A stretch of 50,404 bases of DNA from Halalkalibacter oceani (GTDB lineage Bacteria > Bacillota > Bacilli > Bacillales > Bacillaceae_D), in NCBI RefSeq assembly GCF_023715605.1, contig NZ_JAMBOL010000022.1:1-50404 (forward strand), written 5' to 3'. Position numbers and translations under genes: made by a program. The notes below the pieces were generated by a model that had not been told where the DNA came from, did no database searches, and saw only the letters and a program-made list of their open reading frames with translations. Of this stretch, positions 15,981 to 24,421 are shown piece after piece (positions within the stretch are counted from its first letter, which is position 1; each line of letters begins with the position of its first letter).

Positions 15981-16817
15981 ATGCACCCGTTTCAAACGAG
16001 TAAAGTGGCGATTTTTGATTTAGATGGAACCCTTTATCAGGAATATTCCTTCTTGGAGCGTTATATCACCTATTTATTAAAAGACAAACTGTCCGAGAGA
16101 GAGGTTCACCAGACGGTCAACGAGGCGTATCAGATTTTAGCAGGCGAGCACCCGATTCAATTAGGACATTTCCTCGATCGGGAGAAGAAAATTGTTTTTC
16201 TCTATAAGGAAGAGAGGATCGCAAAAGCTTTTTCCTGGGAGGGAGTGGAGCAAACGGTAACGTCCGACCTTGTTAATTTGGAAAGCGAGCAGCTTGCCTA
16301 TCTCGGTGATCCGTGGTGTGTGGCGAATTTCTATATTGAAAAGCATCAAATTGCTCAAGAGAAGTGCGTGGCGGCTTTTAATCAAGTAAGGAAAGAAATG
16401 CTGCAATCGCCGTTTTCGATTGAACGCTGCGAGCCGTTATTTACCGCGATTGAAAAGCTGGAGGTGGAAAGAAAAGTGTTCATGACGAATACACCGTCCC
16501 CCTCCGGCGAAGAGTTTGTCAACTATTTGAACATCGGCGGGTTGTTTGATGAATACATGTATGACGCGAAAAAACCGCTTGGAATGAGCGCCTATGTGAA
16601 ACATTTACTGGAAGAGGGCTACAAGCCTGAACATATTCTCTCAATTGGCGACAATCCGTGGAATGACCTGTATCCTGTTAAAGCGGTCGGAGGAAAGACG
16701 TGCCTGATTACGCGCTATACGCATCATGGGTTATTGATGGAACCGGATGTTACTGTAAAAACGGTTGACCAATTAGCCGAAGTACTTACTGCGAGAACGA
16801 TTCAGATCACAGGGTAA
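15981..16817 (+). CDS. HAD-family hydrolase (possible phosphatase)
   Basis: A 278-residue haloacid dehalogenase-like protein. Motif I is IFDLDGTLYQEY near residue 11 with the nucleophile and acid/base aspartates; motif II is near MTNTPSPSG; motif III/IV is ILSIGDNPWNDLYPVKAVGGKT near 217-238. A large alpha-helical cap lies between. Its position inside the importer operon, between ugpB and ugpC, suggests dephosphorylation of an imported phosphate ester such as glycerol-3-phosphate, but the substrate is unknown. ATG 15981 follows GGAGG by eight bases. Confidence 0.8.
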   Translation: MHPFQTSKVAIFDLDGTLYQEYSFLERYITYLLKDKLSEREVHQTVNEAYQILAGEHPIQLGHFLDREKKIVFLYKEERIAKAFSWEGVEQTVTSDLVNLESEQLAYLGDPWCVANFYIEKHQIAQEKCVAAFNQVRKEMLQSPFSIERCEPLFTAIEKLEVERKVFMTNTPSPSGEEFVNYLNIGGLFDEYMYDAKKPLGMSAYVKHLLEEGYKPEHILSIGDNPWNDLYPVKAVGGKTCLITRYTHHGLLMEPDVTVKTVDQLAEVLTARTIQITG

Positions 16818-16849
16818 CAACGAATTGAACGAGAAAGGGGACCTACAAA

Positions 16850-17920
16850 ATGGCAAAAATCGTCTTGAAGAATGTCACAAAGGCCTTTGATGAGACACAG
16901 GTCGTGAAAGATGTAAACGTAACGATCAAAGACGGCTCCTTCACCGTGCTGGTTGGACCTTCTGGCTGTGGCAAATCGACAACGCTGCGAATGATTGCCG
17001 GACTGGAAAAGCAAACAAGTGGCGACATTTGGATCGGTGATCGCTGCGTCAATGAAGTGCCGCCTGGAAAGCGCAATATCGCGATGGTGTTTCAAAATTA
17101 CGCGTTATACCCAACGATGACAGTGAAAGAAAACATTGAGTTTGGCCTGATTAATAAAAAAGTGCCGAAAGCCGAGCGGAAAAAGCTGATCAATGAAATT
17201 GCCGAAATTGTCGGTCTGACGGAGTATTTAAAGAAGAAGCCGCAGCATTTATCCGGCGGACAGCGCCAGCGCGTCGCCCTGGCGCGGGCAATGGTCAAAA
17301 AGCCGCAGGTGTTTATATTGGATGAACCGTTATCCAATCTTGATGCGAAGCTGCGCAACCAGATGCGGACGGAGCTGATCGAGCTGCATAAACGGCTCGG
17401 CACGACATTCGTTTATGTGACCCATGACCAAGTGGAAGCAATGTCAATGGGGGATGAAATTATTCTATTAAATAAAGGAGAGGTCCAGCAGATCGACAGC
17501 CCGATGAAAATGTACCGCGATCCGAATAATACGTTTACGGCTGAGTTCATCGGCACGCCGGCGATGAATGTCGTTCCGTATCAACAGGTCAGGATGTATC
17601 TTCCGGATGTCAATCTTAAGGCGGGCTATGTTGGTTTCAGACCCGAGGTCGTACGGCTAAGCGGTTCGTCCCATCATGATAACCAGCTCATTATTCCGGG
17701 AGAGATCGTGACGCGGGAAACGTTGGGCGCCGAGATTATTTACAAGGTGAAAACGGCAGCCGGTTTTTGCCGGGTGAAGCAGTTTCAAACGAATGTCGAG
17801 GAAGCGACAATGATTCACCTCGCGATTCCGCTGGAGAAGCTCTATTTCTTTGATAAAGACGGAATGCGGATGCGCCATGTCTCAATTGGACAAAAGCCGC
17901 TTGTGCTGGAGGGGGTTTAG
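16850..17920 (+). CDS. ugpC: ABC importer ATPase (UgpC/MalK family)
   Basis: A 356-residue ATP-binding subunit of a carbohydrate-type importer. The Walker A GPSGCGKSTT is near residue 37, followed by the Q-loop MVFQNYALYPTMTV, signature LSGGQRQRVALARAM near 134, Walker B VFILDEPLSNLDAKLR near 156 and the switch His in VTHDQVEAMSMGDEI. The C-terminal third (from about 240) is the TOBE/OB regulatory domain, which in E. coli UgpC responds to phosphate or PhoU. It is followed after four bases by the first permease. Confidence 0.93.
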   Translation: MAKIVLKNVTKAFDETQVVKDVNVTIKDGSFTVLVGPSGCGKSTTLRMIAGLEKQTSGDIWIGDRCVNEVPPGKRNIAMVFQNYALYPTMTVKENIEFGLINKKVPKAERKKLINEIAEIVGLTEYLKKKPQHLSGGQRQRVALARAMVKKPQVFILDEPLSNLDAKLRNQMRTELIELHKRLGTTFVYVTHDQVEAMSMGDEIILLNKGEVQQIDSPMKMYRDPNNTFTAEFIGTPAMNVVPYQQVRMYLPDVNLKAGYVGFRPEVVRLSGSSHHDNQLIIPGEIVTRETLGAEIIYKVKTAAGFCRVKQFQTNVEEATMIHLAIPLEKLYFFDKDGMRMRHVSIGQKPLVLEGV

Positions 17921-17924
17921 TTAC

Positions 17925-18794
17925 GTGAATTGGATGGTGCTGCGCCCTTACATGATGATTGCGCCGGCGGTGATCATTTTCTGCCTGTTTTTTATTTATC
18001 CCATCTTCTACATGATTTACTTAAGTGCCTTTGATTGGAATTTCGTCAGTCCGACGAAGGACTTCGTTGGATTGGAAAACTTCAAATCGCTGCTGGCCGA
18101 ACGGGAATTTATCGAAGTGATGCGCAATTCGGCAGTCTATACGTTTCTGACCGTTTTCTTTACGCTGACCATCTCGCTGTTTTTGGCGCTTTGGCTCAAT
18201 AAGCAGGGGGTCATCTACAGCTTTGTCCAAGGAGCGATTTTCAGTCCGCATATTATTTCGCTCGTCTCGATTTCGATGCTGTGGATGTGGATGATGGATG
18301 TTGATTACGGTCTGCTTAACTGGTTTCTTGGACTGTTCGGGATTGATAAGGTGCAATGGCTCACCCACCCGGACACCGCGTTGTACTCCTTAGTCATTGT
18401 CGCCGTCTGGAAAGGGGTCGGTTTTAATACACTTGTCTTTATCGCCGGCCTGCAAAGCATTCCAAAAGACATGTACGAGGCAGCATCTTTGGACGAGGCG
18501 AGTCCGTGGAGAACATTTACGAAAATTACGCTGCCAATGCTGTCGCCGACGCTGTTCTTTTTGGCTGTGATCAGTATGATTGGCTCCTTTCAAATCTTTG
18601 ATACGATTTCGATTATGACGCAGGGAGGGCCGATCAATTCAACGAACACCTTCGTCTACTACATCTATGAAAATGGTTTCCGTTTCTTTAAAATCGGCTA
18701 TGCATCCGCGGCTGGTGTCATCCTGCTGATTGTCGTCAGCCTATTGACGATTATATACTTCCGCCTGCTTGCCAAACGCGTTCACTACCGCTAA
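17925..18794 (+). CDS. ugpA: ABC importer permease (UgpA-like)
   Basis: An inner-membrane permease of about 289 residues with six predicted helices. The EAA loop that docks the ATPase is visible as YEAASLDEASPWRTFTKITLPMLSP near residue 180-205. The start is taken at GTG 17925, just after the ugpC stop, because the GGAGGGGG at 17908-17915 is well placed; longer in-frame starts would lie inside ugpC. It pairs with the next permease. Confidence 0.9.
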   Translation: MNWMVLRPYMMIAPAVIIFCLFFIYPIFYMIYLSAFDWNFVSPTKDFVGLENFKSLLAEREFIEVMRNSAVYTFLTVFFTLTISLFLALWLNKQGVIYSFVQGAIFSPHIISLVSISMLWMWMMDVDYGLLNWFLGLFGIDKVQWLTHPDTALYSLVIVAVWKGVGFNTLVFIAGLQSIPKDMYEAASLDEASPWRTFTKITLPMLSPTLFFLAVISMIGSFQIFDTISIMTQGGPINSTNTFVYYIYENGFRFFKIGYASAAGVILLIVVSLLTIIYFRLLAKRVHYR

Positions 18795-18808
18795 GAAAGG
18801 AGATGCTT

Positions 18809-19636
18809 ATGAAGTACAAAGTAGTTGCTCTCAAGCTGCTGCGCGCGATTAGCCTGATTTGCATCGTGATCATCTTTGCAATGCCGTTTGTTTGGATGAT
18901 GTCGACCTCGCTTAAATCACTGGGCGAGACGATCATTTTCCCGCCGAAATGGATTCCTGCGGATTTTCATTGGAGCAATTTTGAAAAGGCGTGGAACTCG
19001 GGTCCGTTTCTGCGGTTTTTCGTCAACAGCATCCTCGTGTCTGTCGGGATTCTTATCCTGCAGTTTTGTACGATCATCCCGGCGGCATACGCCTTTGCGC
19101 GCTACCGGTTTAAAGGGGATACTTTTTTCTTCGGTTTGACGATGATTACGTTGATGATTCCGGCGCAGCTGATCTTTTTACCAGTTTACTTGCAAATGAG
19201 TGCATGGGGCCTGCTTGATACGCTCTGGGCACTGATTCTTCCGTTTGCTTCAAGCGCCTTCGGTATTTTTCTGCTGCGGCAATCCTTTAAGCAGGTGCCA
19301 GAGGAGCTGATTGAAGCGGCCAGGCTTGATGAGGCGAGTGAATGGAAGATCATTATCAAAATTATGGTACCGATGGCCAAGCCTGTATTAATTACGTTCG
19401 GTTTGTTCAGTTTTATTACTCATTGGAATGATTATTTCTGGCCGCTCGTCATGACGACGTCCGACGCTTCGCGGACATTGCCTATTGGTGTTACGAAATT
19501 GCTGCAGGTCGAAGGTGGTGTCGCCTGGCATATTTTAATGGCCGGCAACATGATTTTGGTTCTGCCGATTTTGATTGTCTTTTTCTTCGCTCAACGTCAA
19601 ATTATCCGGGCGTTTGTGTATACAGGAGTAAAATAA
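18809..19636 (+). CDS. ugpE: ABC importer permease (UgpE-like)
   Basis: A permease of about 275 residues with six helices. The EAA motif reads EELIEAARLDEASEWKIIIKIMVPMAKP near 165-195. ATG 18809 follows AAAGGAG by six bases and is preferred over the ATG at 18803. C-terminal FFFAQRQIIRAFVYTGVK is characteristic of MalG/UgpE-type permeases. It completes a binding protein-permease-permease-ATPase set. Confidence 0.9.
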   Translation: MKYKVVALKLLRAISLICIVIIFAMPFVWMMSTSLKSLGETIIFPPKWIPADFHWSNFEKAWNSGPFLRFFVNSILVSVGILILQFCTIIPAAYAFARYRFKGDTFFFGLTMITLMIPAQLIFLPVYLQMSAWGLLDTLWALILPFASSAFGIFLLRQSFKQVPEELIEAARLDEASEWKIIIKIMVPMAKPVLITFGLFSFITHWNDYFWPLVMTTSDASRTLPIGVTKLLQVEGGVAWHILMAGNMILVLPILIVFFFAQRQIIRAFVYTGVK

Positions 19637-19657
19637 AAGCAGGAAGGTGACGATAGG

Positions 19658-20386
19658 ATGAAAATTATTGCACACCGGGGTTGGTCCGGACAAGCGCCTG
19701 AAAATACGCTGGCCGCTTTTCGGCTGGCATTGGACGAGCCGTTCATTACCGAAGTGGAGCTGGATGTCCACCTGTCGAAGGATGGCATTCCGGTCGTCAT
19801 TCATGATCATACATTAGAGCGGACAACGAATGGCAGAGGCGCCGTCCGCGATTATACGTTCTCCGAGCTGCAGCAGCTTACTGCCGGCAGCTGGTTCAGC
19901 CAGGAATTCATGGCGGAGAAGATTCCTTCTTTAGAGCAGGTATTTCAAATGTTCAAAGGCCGGACGAGTCGTCTCGTGATCGAGCTCAAGCAAACCGCAG
20001 ACCATTATCCAGGATTGGAGGAAGCCGTTGTGAAGCTGATCCAGTCCTATCAGCTCGAGCGTCAGGTTACCGTCATTTCGTTTGACCACATTAGTGTGAA
20101 GACGGTTAAAGACGCTGATGCGGCGATTGAAACAGGGCTCGTTTACCTTGGCCGGCCGACTCTTTTAGTTGAGCAGGCGCGCTATACAGGAGCAAGCTTT
20201 ATTTCGATGCATTACGCCTATATAACGGAATCATTGATTAATGAGCTAATTCAGGCGGGGATCAAGATCGGCGTCTGGACAGTGGATGATGAGGACACGC
20301 AGAACAAGCTCGCAAGCTTTCACGACGAGCTGCGGGTTACGACAAACTACCCCGAGCGCATCATCGCGCTTCAGGCTGCGCACTAA
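19658..20386 (+). CDS. ugpQ: Cytoplasmic glycerophosphodiester phosphodiesterase (UgpQ-type)
   Basis: A 242-residue GDPD-family enzyme that splits glycerophosphodiesters into glycerol-3-phosphate and an alcohol. Catalytic marks are IAHRGWSGQAPENTLAAF near residue 4-21 (His-Arg and Glu-Asn), EVELDVHLSKDGIPVVIHDHTLERTTNG near 32-59 (metal Glu/Asp and the second His), and the later VIELKQ and VWTVDDEDT. There is no signal peptide, so the substrate must be imported, which fits its place as last gene of the ugp-like operon. Confidence 0.93.
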   Translation: MKIIAHRGWSGQAPENTLAAFRLALDEPFITEVELDVHLSKDGIPVVIHDHTLERTTNGRGAVRDYTFSELQQLTAGSWFSQEFMAEKIPSLEQVFQMFKGRTSRLVIELKQTADHYPGLEEAVVKLIQSYQLERQVTVISFDHISVKTVKDADAAIETGLVYLGRPTLLVEQARYTGASFISMHYAYITESLINELIQAGIKIGVWTVDDEDTQNKLASFHDELRVTTNYPERIIALQAAH

Positions 20387-20402
20387 AAAAGACTGAGACA
20401 GC

Positions 20403-20445
20403 AAGGGCTGGACAAAAGGTTGTTTTTACCTTTTGTCCAGCCCTT
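20403..20445. terminator. Bidirectional terminator between ugpQ and ABC-F gene
   Basis: A perfect 18-bp inverted repeat (AAGGGCTGGACAAAAGGT with its complement) around a T-rich loop lies between the two convergent genes. T-runs are short on both sides, but position and stem strength favour termination. Confidence 0.75.
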
Positions 20446-20461
20446 TGTAGGACGAAGTGCT

Positions 20462-22387
20462 TTATTCCTGCAGCTGCTCCCATTCTTCCATGTATCTCTC
20501 GATAGTTGGATGAAGCTGATCGATTTTTTGCTGGAGAGCCAGAGCCTTCTCGTGATTGGAGTAAATCTCGGGATCACAAAGCGCTTCTTCACATTTGGCA
20601 AGCTCCGTTTCCGCCTGTTCAATAAGCTGCTCGAGCTCTTCAATTCGGCGTGTACGCTGGCGTTCCAGTTTTTTCGCTTCCTTGTCCGCCTCATAATTCC
20701 GTTTGTCGGACTGTTCTTCTGGTTGGGTCGGGTTCCCGGCTTCCTCCTGTTCCAATTGCTCGCGCTGTTGCATTTCCGCTTTTTTCGTTACATAGTAGTC
20801 GTAATCACCAAGATAATTCGTGATTTGACCATTCTCAAGCTCGGCCATTCTTGTCGCAATCCGGTTGAGGAAGTAACGGTCATGTGAGACGAAAAGCAAG
20901 GTGCCAGGATAATCAATCAAGGCCGCTTCCAGCATTTCTTTTGCGTCGAGATCGAGATGGTTCGTCGGCTCATCAAGAATCAGGAAATTGGCTTTTTGCA
21001 TCATTAGCTTCGCCAAGGCAAGGCGCGCCTTTTCGCCGCCGCTTAACGCCGACACTGGCTTGAGCACATCATCCCCACTGAATAGAAAGTTGCCGAGCAC
21101 GGTCCGGATTTCCTTTTCAGGTAATAACGGATAGTCATCCCACAGCTCCTGCAGCACAAGCTTGTTCGATTTGAGATTCGCCTGCTCCTGATCGTAATAG
21201 CCAATCGTTACGTTGCTGCCGAGTCGGATCGTTCCGTCCTGAAGCGGGATTGCCTTCATTAACGCTTTTAATAGCGTCGATTTGCCGGCTCCATTTGGAC
21301 CGATCAGGGCGACGCTTTCGCCGCGGTCGATCGCCAAATCAAGATTGCGGAAAATCGAGTGCTCGCCGTAGGCTGCATGAAGGCCGGTTGCCCGCAGCAC
21401 TTCATTTCCGCTTTGTCTGTCAATCTCAAAAGAAAAGGAAGCGGATTTCTCGGAACCTTGAGGCCGGTCGAGCCGCTCCATTTTCTCAAGCTGCTTGCGC
21501 CGGCTTTGTGCCCGCTTTGTCGTCGAGGCGCGAACGATATTTTTTTGAATGAAGTCCTCGAGCTTGGCAATTTGCTCCTGCTGCTTGTCATATTGCTTTA
21601 CTTCAAGCTCGTAGCGCTTTGCCTTCTCCTCGAGGTAATCACTGTAATTTCCGTAGTATTTGGTTGACTTCGTTCTGGAAATCTCAACGACCTTTGTGAC
21701 GATTTTATCGAGAAAATAACGGTCATGGGAGACGATCAAAATCGCTCCTTTATAGCCGAGCAAATAATGCTCAAGCCAGGTTAAGGTGGAAATGTCGAGA
21801 TGGTTGGTCGGTTCATCAAGAATAAGCAGGTCCGGCTTTGTCAGAAGCAGCTTTGCTAAAGCAAGCCGCGTCTTTTGCCCGCCGCTTAGCGTGGCAATTT
21901 TCGTGCTGTATTCGAAGTCGGCAAAGTTCATCCCGGCAAGCACGGTCCGGATGTCGGCTTCATATTGATAGCCGCCTTTATCCTTGAAAGCGAGCTGCTT
22001 TTCATCGTATTCCCGCAGCAGCTTTTCATAGCGCGTGGCGTTTTGCAGTAAATCAGGGTCGGACATTTGCGCTTCCAGCGTGCGCAGCTGTTGTTCCATT
22101 TGGCGCAAAGGCTCAAAGACAGTCAGCATTTCATCCCAGATCGACAGGTTGGATTCGAGTCCAGTGTCCTGGGCGAGGTAGCCAAGCTCCATCCCTTTAG
22201 GGAGCATCAGCTCGCCCTCATCATAGGAAAGCTGTCCGGCAATGATTTTCAGCAAGGTTGATTTGCCGGCTCCATTACGTCCGACGAGGGCAAGACGTTC
22301 TCCAGTTTGGATATCTAGTTTAATATTTGATAAAATAGGCTCTGCACCGAATGATTTTGAAAGATTGATGCACTGTAAAACAATCAT
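20462..22387 (-). CDS. ydiF: ABC-F family ATPase (YdiF-like)
   Basis: A 641-residue soluble protein with two ABC domains and no membrane part. Walker A motifs are GRNGAGKST near 37 and GPNGAGKST near 355; signatures are LSGGQKTRLALAKLL and LSGGEKARLALAKLM; both Walker B motifs end in DEPTNHLD. The linker and a charged coiled-coil C-terminus (residues about 540-635) are typical. Such proteins act on the ribosome as translation factors or antibiotic protectors. Its place beside rex and tat matches B. subtilis ydiF. ATG 22387 follows GAAAGGGA. Confidence 0.93.
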   Translation of the reverse strand: MIVLQCINLSKSFGAEPILSNIKLDIQTGERLALVGRNGAGKSTLLKIIAGQLSYDEGELMLPKGMELGYLAQDTGLESNLSIWDEMLTVFEPLRQMEQQLRTLEAQMSDPDLLQNATRYEKLLREYDEKQLAFKDKGGYQYEADIRTVLAGMNFADFEYSTKIATLSGGQKTRLALAKLLLTKPDLLILDEPTNHLDISTLTWLEHYLLGYKGAILIVSHDRYFLDKIVTKVVEISRTKSTKYYGNYSDYLEEKAKRYELEVKQYDKQQEQIAKLEDFIQKNIVRASTTKRAQSRRKQLEKMERLDRPQGSEKSASFSFEIDRQSGNEVLRATGLHAAYGEHSIFRNLDLAIDRGESVALIGPNGAGKSTLLKALMKAIPLQDGTIRLGSNVTIGYYDQEQANLKSNKLVLQELWDDYPLLPEKEIRTVLGNFLFSGDDVLKPVSALSGGEKARLALAKLMMQKANFLILDEPTNHLDLDAKEMLEAALIDYPGTLLFVSHDRYFLNRIATRMAELENGQITNYLGDYDYYVTKKAEMQQREQLEQEEAGNPTQPEEQSDKRNYEADKEAKKLERQRTRRIEELEQLIEQAETELAKCEEALCDPEIYSNHEKALALQQKIDQLHPTIERYMEEWEQLQE

Positions 22388-22501
22388 GATTTTCCCTTTC
22401 TATCTTCTGGCAAGATACGACGTGTTTTCAAAAAAGCTGTATACTGTGAGTGTATCGCAGAATTAATCTTTCAACAACTTATTGAACATGAAACGAAACC
22501 A

Positions 22502-22530
22502 CTTACAAACTGTGTGAAATGGTGTACAAT
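22502..22530 (+). promoter_or_regulatory. rex promoter with Rex-like site
   Basis: TTACAA (22503-22508) and TACAAT (22525-22530) form a sigma-A-like promoter with a 16-bp spacer, or 17 bp if the -35 is read as CTTACA. Within it, GTGTGAA-ATGG-TGTACAA at 22512-22529 partly matches the Rex operator TTGTGAA-N4-TTCACAA (11 of 14 arm bases). Weak autoregulation by Rex is plausible. Confidence 0.5.
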
Positions 22531-22574
22531 GAAAAAATGAGGATCATGTCCTCGCAGGTAGGAGGGAGGCGCTG

Positions 22575-23210
22575 ATGAAAAGTGAGCAAACGAAGATTCC
22601 CCAAGCAACTGCAAAGCGGCTGCCTTTGTACTATCGGTTTTTGGAGAATCTCCAGGCCTCAGGAAAACAGAGAGTATCGTCAACAGAATTGAGTGAGGCA
22701 GTGAAAGTAGATTCAGCGACCATTCGTCGCGACTTTTCCTATTTTGGAGCACTTGGGAAAAAAGGCTATGGCTATAATGTCAATTATTTGCTTTCTTTTT
22801 TTCGTAAGACACTTGACCAGGATGAATTGACGAAAGTGATTCTTGTCGGTGTCGGCAACCTTGGGACAGCCTTTTTGAACTACAATTTTTCTAAAAATAA
22901 TAATACTGAAATTGTGATGGCGTTTGATGTTGATCAGGAAAAGGTCGGCAAGGACATTGGTGGAGTGACGATCTATCATCTTGAACAGCTGACTGAGCTG
23001 ATTGATCCGGAGGTGACGGTCGCCATTTTGACAGTCCCGGCTCTCGCTGCGCAAAAGATTGCCGATCAGCTCGTGCAATCAGGAATTAAGGGAATCCTTA
23101 ATTTCACACCGGCCCGGCTGGACGTGCCCGAAGAAGTCCGCGTCCATCACATTGACCTGTCCGTCGAATTACAGGCGTTAGTTTATTTTCTAAAGCATTA
23201 TCCCGTATAA
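22575..23210 (+). CDS. rex: Redox-sensing transcriptional repressor Rex
   Basis: A 211-residue dimeric repressor that senses the NADH/NAD+ ratio. The N-terminal winged helix (residues 1-80) includes [18 protein letters not shown] and the recognition segment [25 protein letters not shown]. The Rossmann domain starts with [18 protein letters not shown] near 92 and contains [11 protein letters not shown]. The C-terminal helix is swapped between subunits in known structures. Likely targets in this window are doxX, cydABS and itself. Confidence 0.96.
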   Translation: MKSEQTKIPQATAKRLPLYYRFLENLQASGKQRVSSTELSEAVKVDSATIRRDFSYFGALGKKGYGYNVNYLLSFFRKTLDQDELTKVILVGVGNLGTAFLNYNFSKNNNTEIVMAFDVDQEKVGKDIGGVTIYHLEQLTELIDPEVTVAILTVPALAAQKIADQLVQSGIKGILNFTPARLDVPEEVRVHHIDLSVELQALVYFLKHYPV

Positions 23211-23212
23211 TA

Positions 23213-23237
23213 GGAATACTCCGACCGGGAGTATTCC
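23213..23237 (+). promoter_or_regulatory. Perfect hairpin between rex and tatA
   Basis: GGAATACTCC and GGAGTATTCC form a 10-bp perfect stem three bases after the rex stop. No T-run follows, so it is a poor terminator. A second copy of the half-motif CCGGGAGTAT occurs at 23279-23288 and another stem (CTCAGC/GCTGAG) at about 23307-23326. An mRNA-processing or stability element is possible. Confidence 0.45.
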
Positions 23238-23355
23238 GAAAAGCAAACGGGTGGCGAACGGAGCGGCTTGACGGCCCACCGGGAGTATGACTGCAAGCGA
23301 AGTTCCTCAGCGAAGCTGTTGCTGAGTATGATAAAAGGACAAGGAGGTGCTACCT

Positions 23356-23535
23356 ATGGGATTAGGAGCAGGAAGTATTGCGATTATTGCGCTTGTTGCA
23401 TTGTTGATTTTTGGTCCGAAAAAACTGCCGGAGCTTGGAAAAGCTGCTGGGAATACACTACGTGAATTCAAGCATGCAACAAAAGGCTTGGCGGATGATG
23501 ATGACGATAAAAAGAAAGATAATAACAAAGCCTAA
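23356..23535 (+). CDS. tatA: Twin-arginine translocase subunit TatA
   Basis: A 59-residue TatA/E protein that forms the pore-like assembly for export of folded proteins. It has one N-terminal membrane helix (SIAIIALVALLIFG), the FGPKKLPELGKAAGNTLREFK hinge and amphipathic helix, and an acidic/basic tail (DDDDDKKKDNNK). ATG 23356 lies eight bases after AAGGAGG at 23341-23347; an upstream GTG at 23347 overlaps that sequence and is rejected. tatC follows after 17 bases, giving a TatAC pair as in B. subtilis tatAY-tatCY. Confidence 0.95.
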   Translation: MGLGAGSIAIIALVALLIFGPKKLPELGKAAGNTLREFKHATKGLADDDDDKKKDNNKA

Positions 23536-23552
23536 GCAGGAAGGGTTTATCC

Positions 23553-24311
23553 ATGGAACAAAAAGATATGTCGGTGATGGAACACATTGTGGAGTTAAGG
23601 CGGCGAATAATCATCACACTCGCTTTCTTTGCAGTGGCTTTTATCGCCGGCTTTTTTTTAGCGACTCCTTTAATCACATATTTGCAGAGCACGCCAACCG
23701 CAGCTGATTTGCCGATGAACGCCTTTAAAATGACCGATTCAATCCGGATCTTTATGACGTTCGCATTCGCGAGTGCGTTAATCTTAACGTTCCCAATTAT
23801 TCTGTATCAGCTTTGGGCTTTTGTCCGACCCGGCCTTCATGAGAATGAACAGAAGGCGACATTGTCCTATATTCCGCTTGCATTTTTGCTGTTTTTAGCG
23901 GGAATCGCCTTCGCTTATTTTATTTTGTTTCCTTACCTGGTTCAGTTCATGAGCAATTTAGCAGAGCGGCTCGGTATTACGGAACAGTATGGGATTAATG
24001 AATACTTTACGTTTCTTTTTCAGGTGACGCTCCCATTCGGTGTGTTATTCCAGCTCCCTGTGATCGTGATGTTTTTAACGAGACTGGGGATCATAACCCC
24101 GATGCTGTTAAGCCAGGTGCGCAAGCTAGCTTATTTTGTGCTGCTGGTCATCGCCGGGATGATTACCCCGCCTGAAGTCATTTCGCATTTAATGGTCACG
24201 GTGCCCCTCTTGCTGCTCTATGAATTCAGTATTTGGGTGTCATATGTGACGTACCGGAAAGTACAAAAAGCAGAAAGAGAACGGGAAGAAGCGGAAGCAG
24301 CCGATTCATAA
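23553..24311 (+). CDS. tatC: Twin-arginine translocase subunit TatC
   Basis: A 252-residue membrane protein that recognises twin-arginine signal peptides. The N-terminal VMEHIVELRRRIIITL is the conserved TatC start. Six helices follow, with FVRPGLHENEQK near 90, the FAYFILFPYLVQFM segment and the VRKLAYFVLLVIAGMITPPEVISHLMVTVPLLLLYEFSIW end. The tail is highly charged. A terminator at 24322-24358 closes the rex-tat segment. Confidence 0.95.
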   Translation: MEQKDMSVMEHIVELRRRIIITLAFFAVAFIAGFFLATPLITYLQSTPTAADLPMNAFKMTDSIRIFMTFAFASALILTFPIILYQLWAFVRPGLHENEQKATLSYIPLAFLLFLAGIAFAYFILFPYLVQFMSNLAERLGITEQYGINEYFTFLFQVTLPFGVLFQLPVIVMFLTRLGIITPMLLSQVRKLAYFVLLVIAGMITPPEVISHLMVTVPLLLLYEFSIWVSYVTYRKVQKAEREREEAEAADS

Positions 24312-24321
24312 TAAAGGTTGA

Positions 24322-24358
24322 AAAACGAGCAGGGAAACAGGTTCCTGCTCGTTTTTTT
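24322..24358 (+). terminator. Terminator after tatC
   Basis: AAACGAGCAGG and CCTGCTCGTTT form an 11-bp stem followed by a run of seven T. Confidence 0.9.
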
Positions 24359-24421
24359 GATTAGAGGAATCGATATGATCCTAGGGCAACAGCAGCAAAG
24401 GAACTATTCCTTCTTAATTTT

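Noticed and set aside
20420-20887. 155-codon plus-strand frame with many Phe and Leu
   Set aside because: It is antisense to the coiled-coil end of the ABC-F gene; the hydrophobic look comes from reading Glu/Lys-rich codons backwards.
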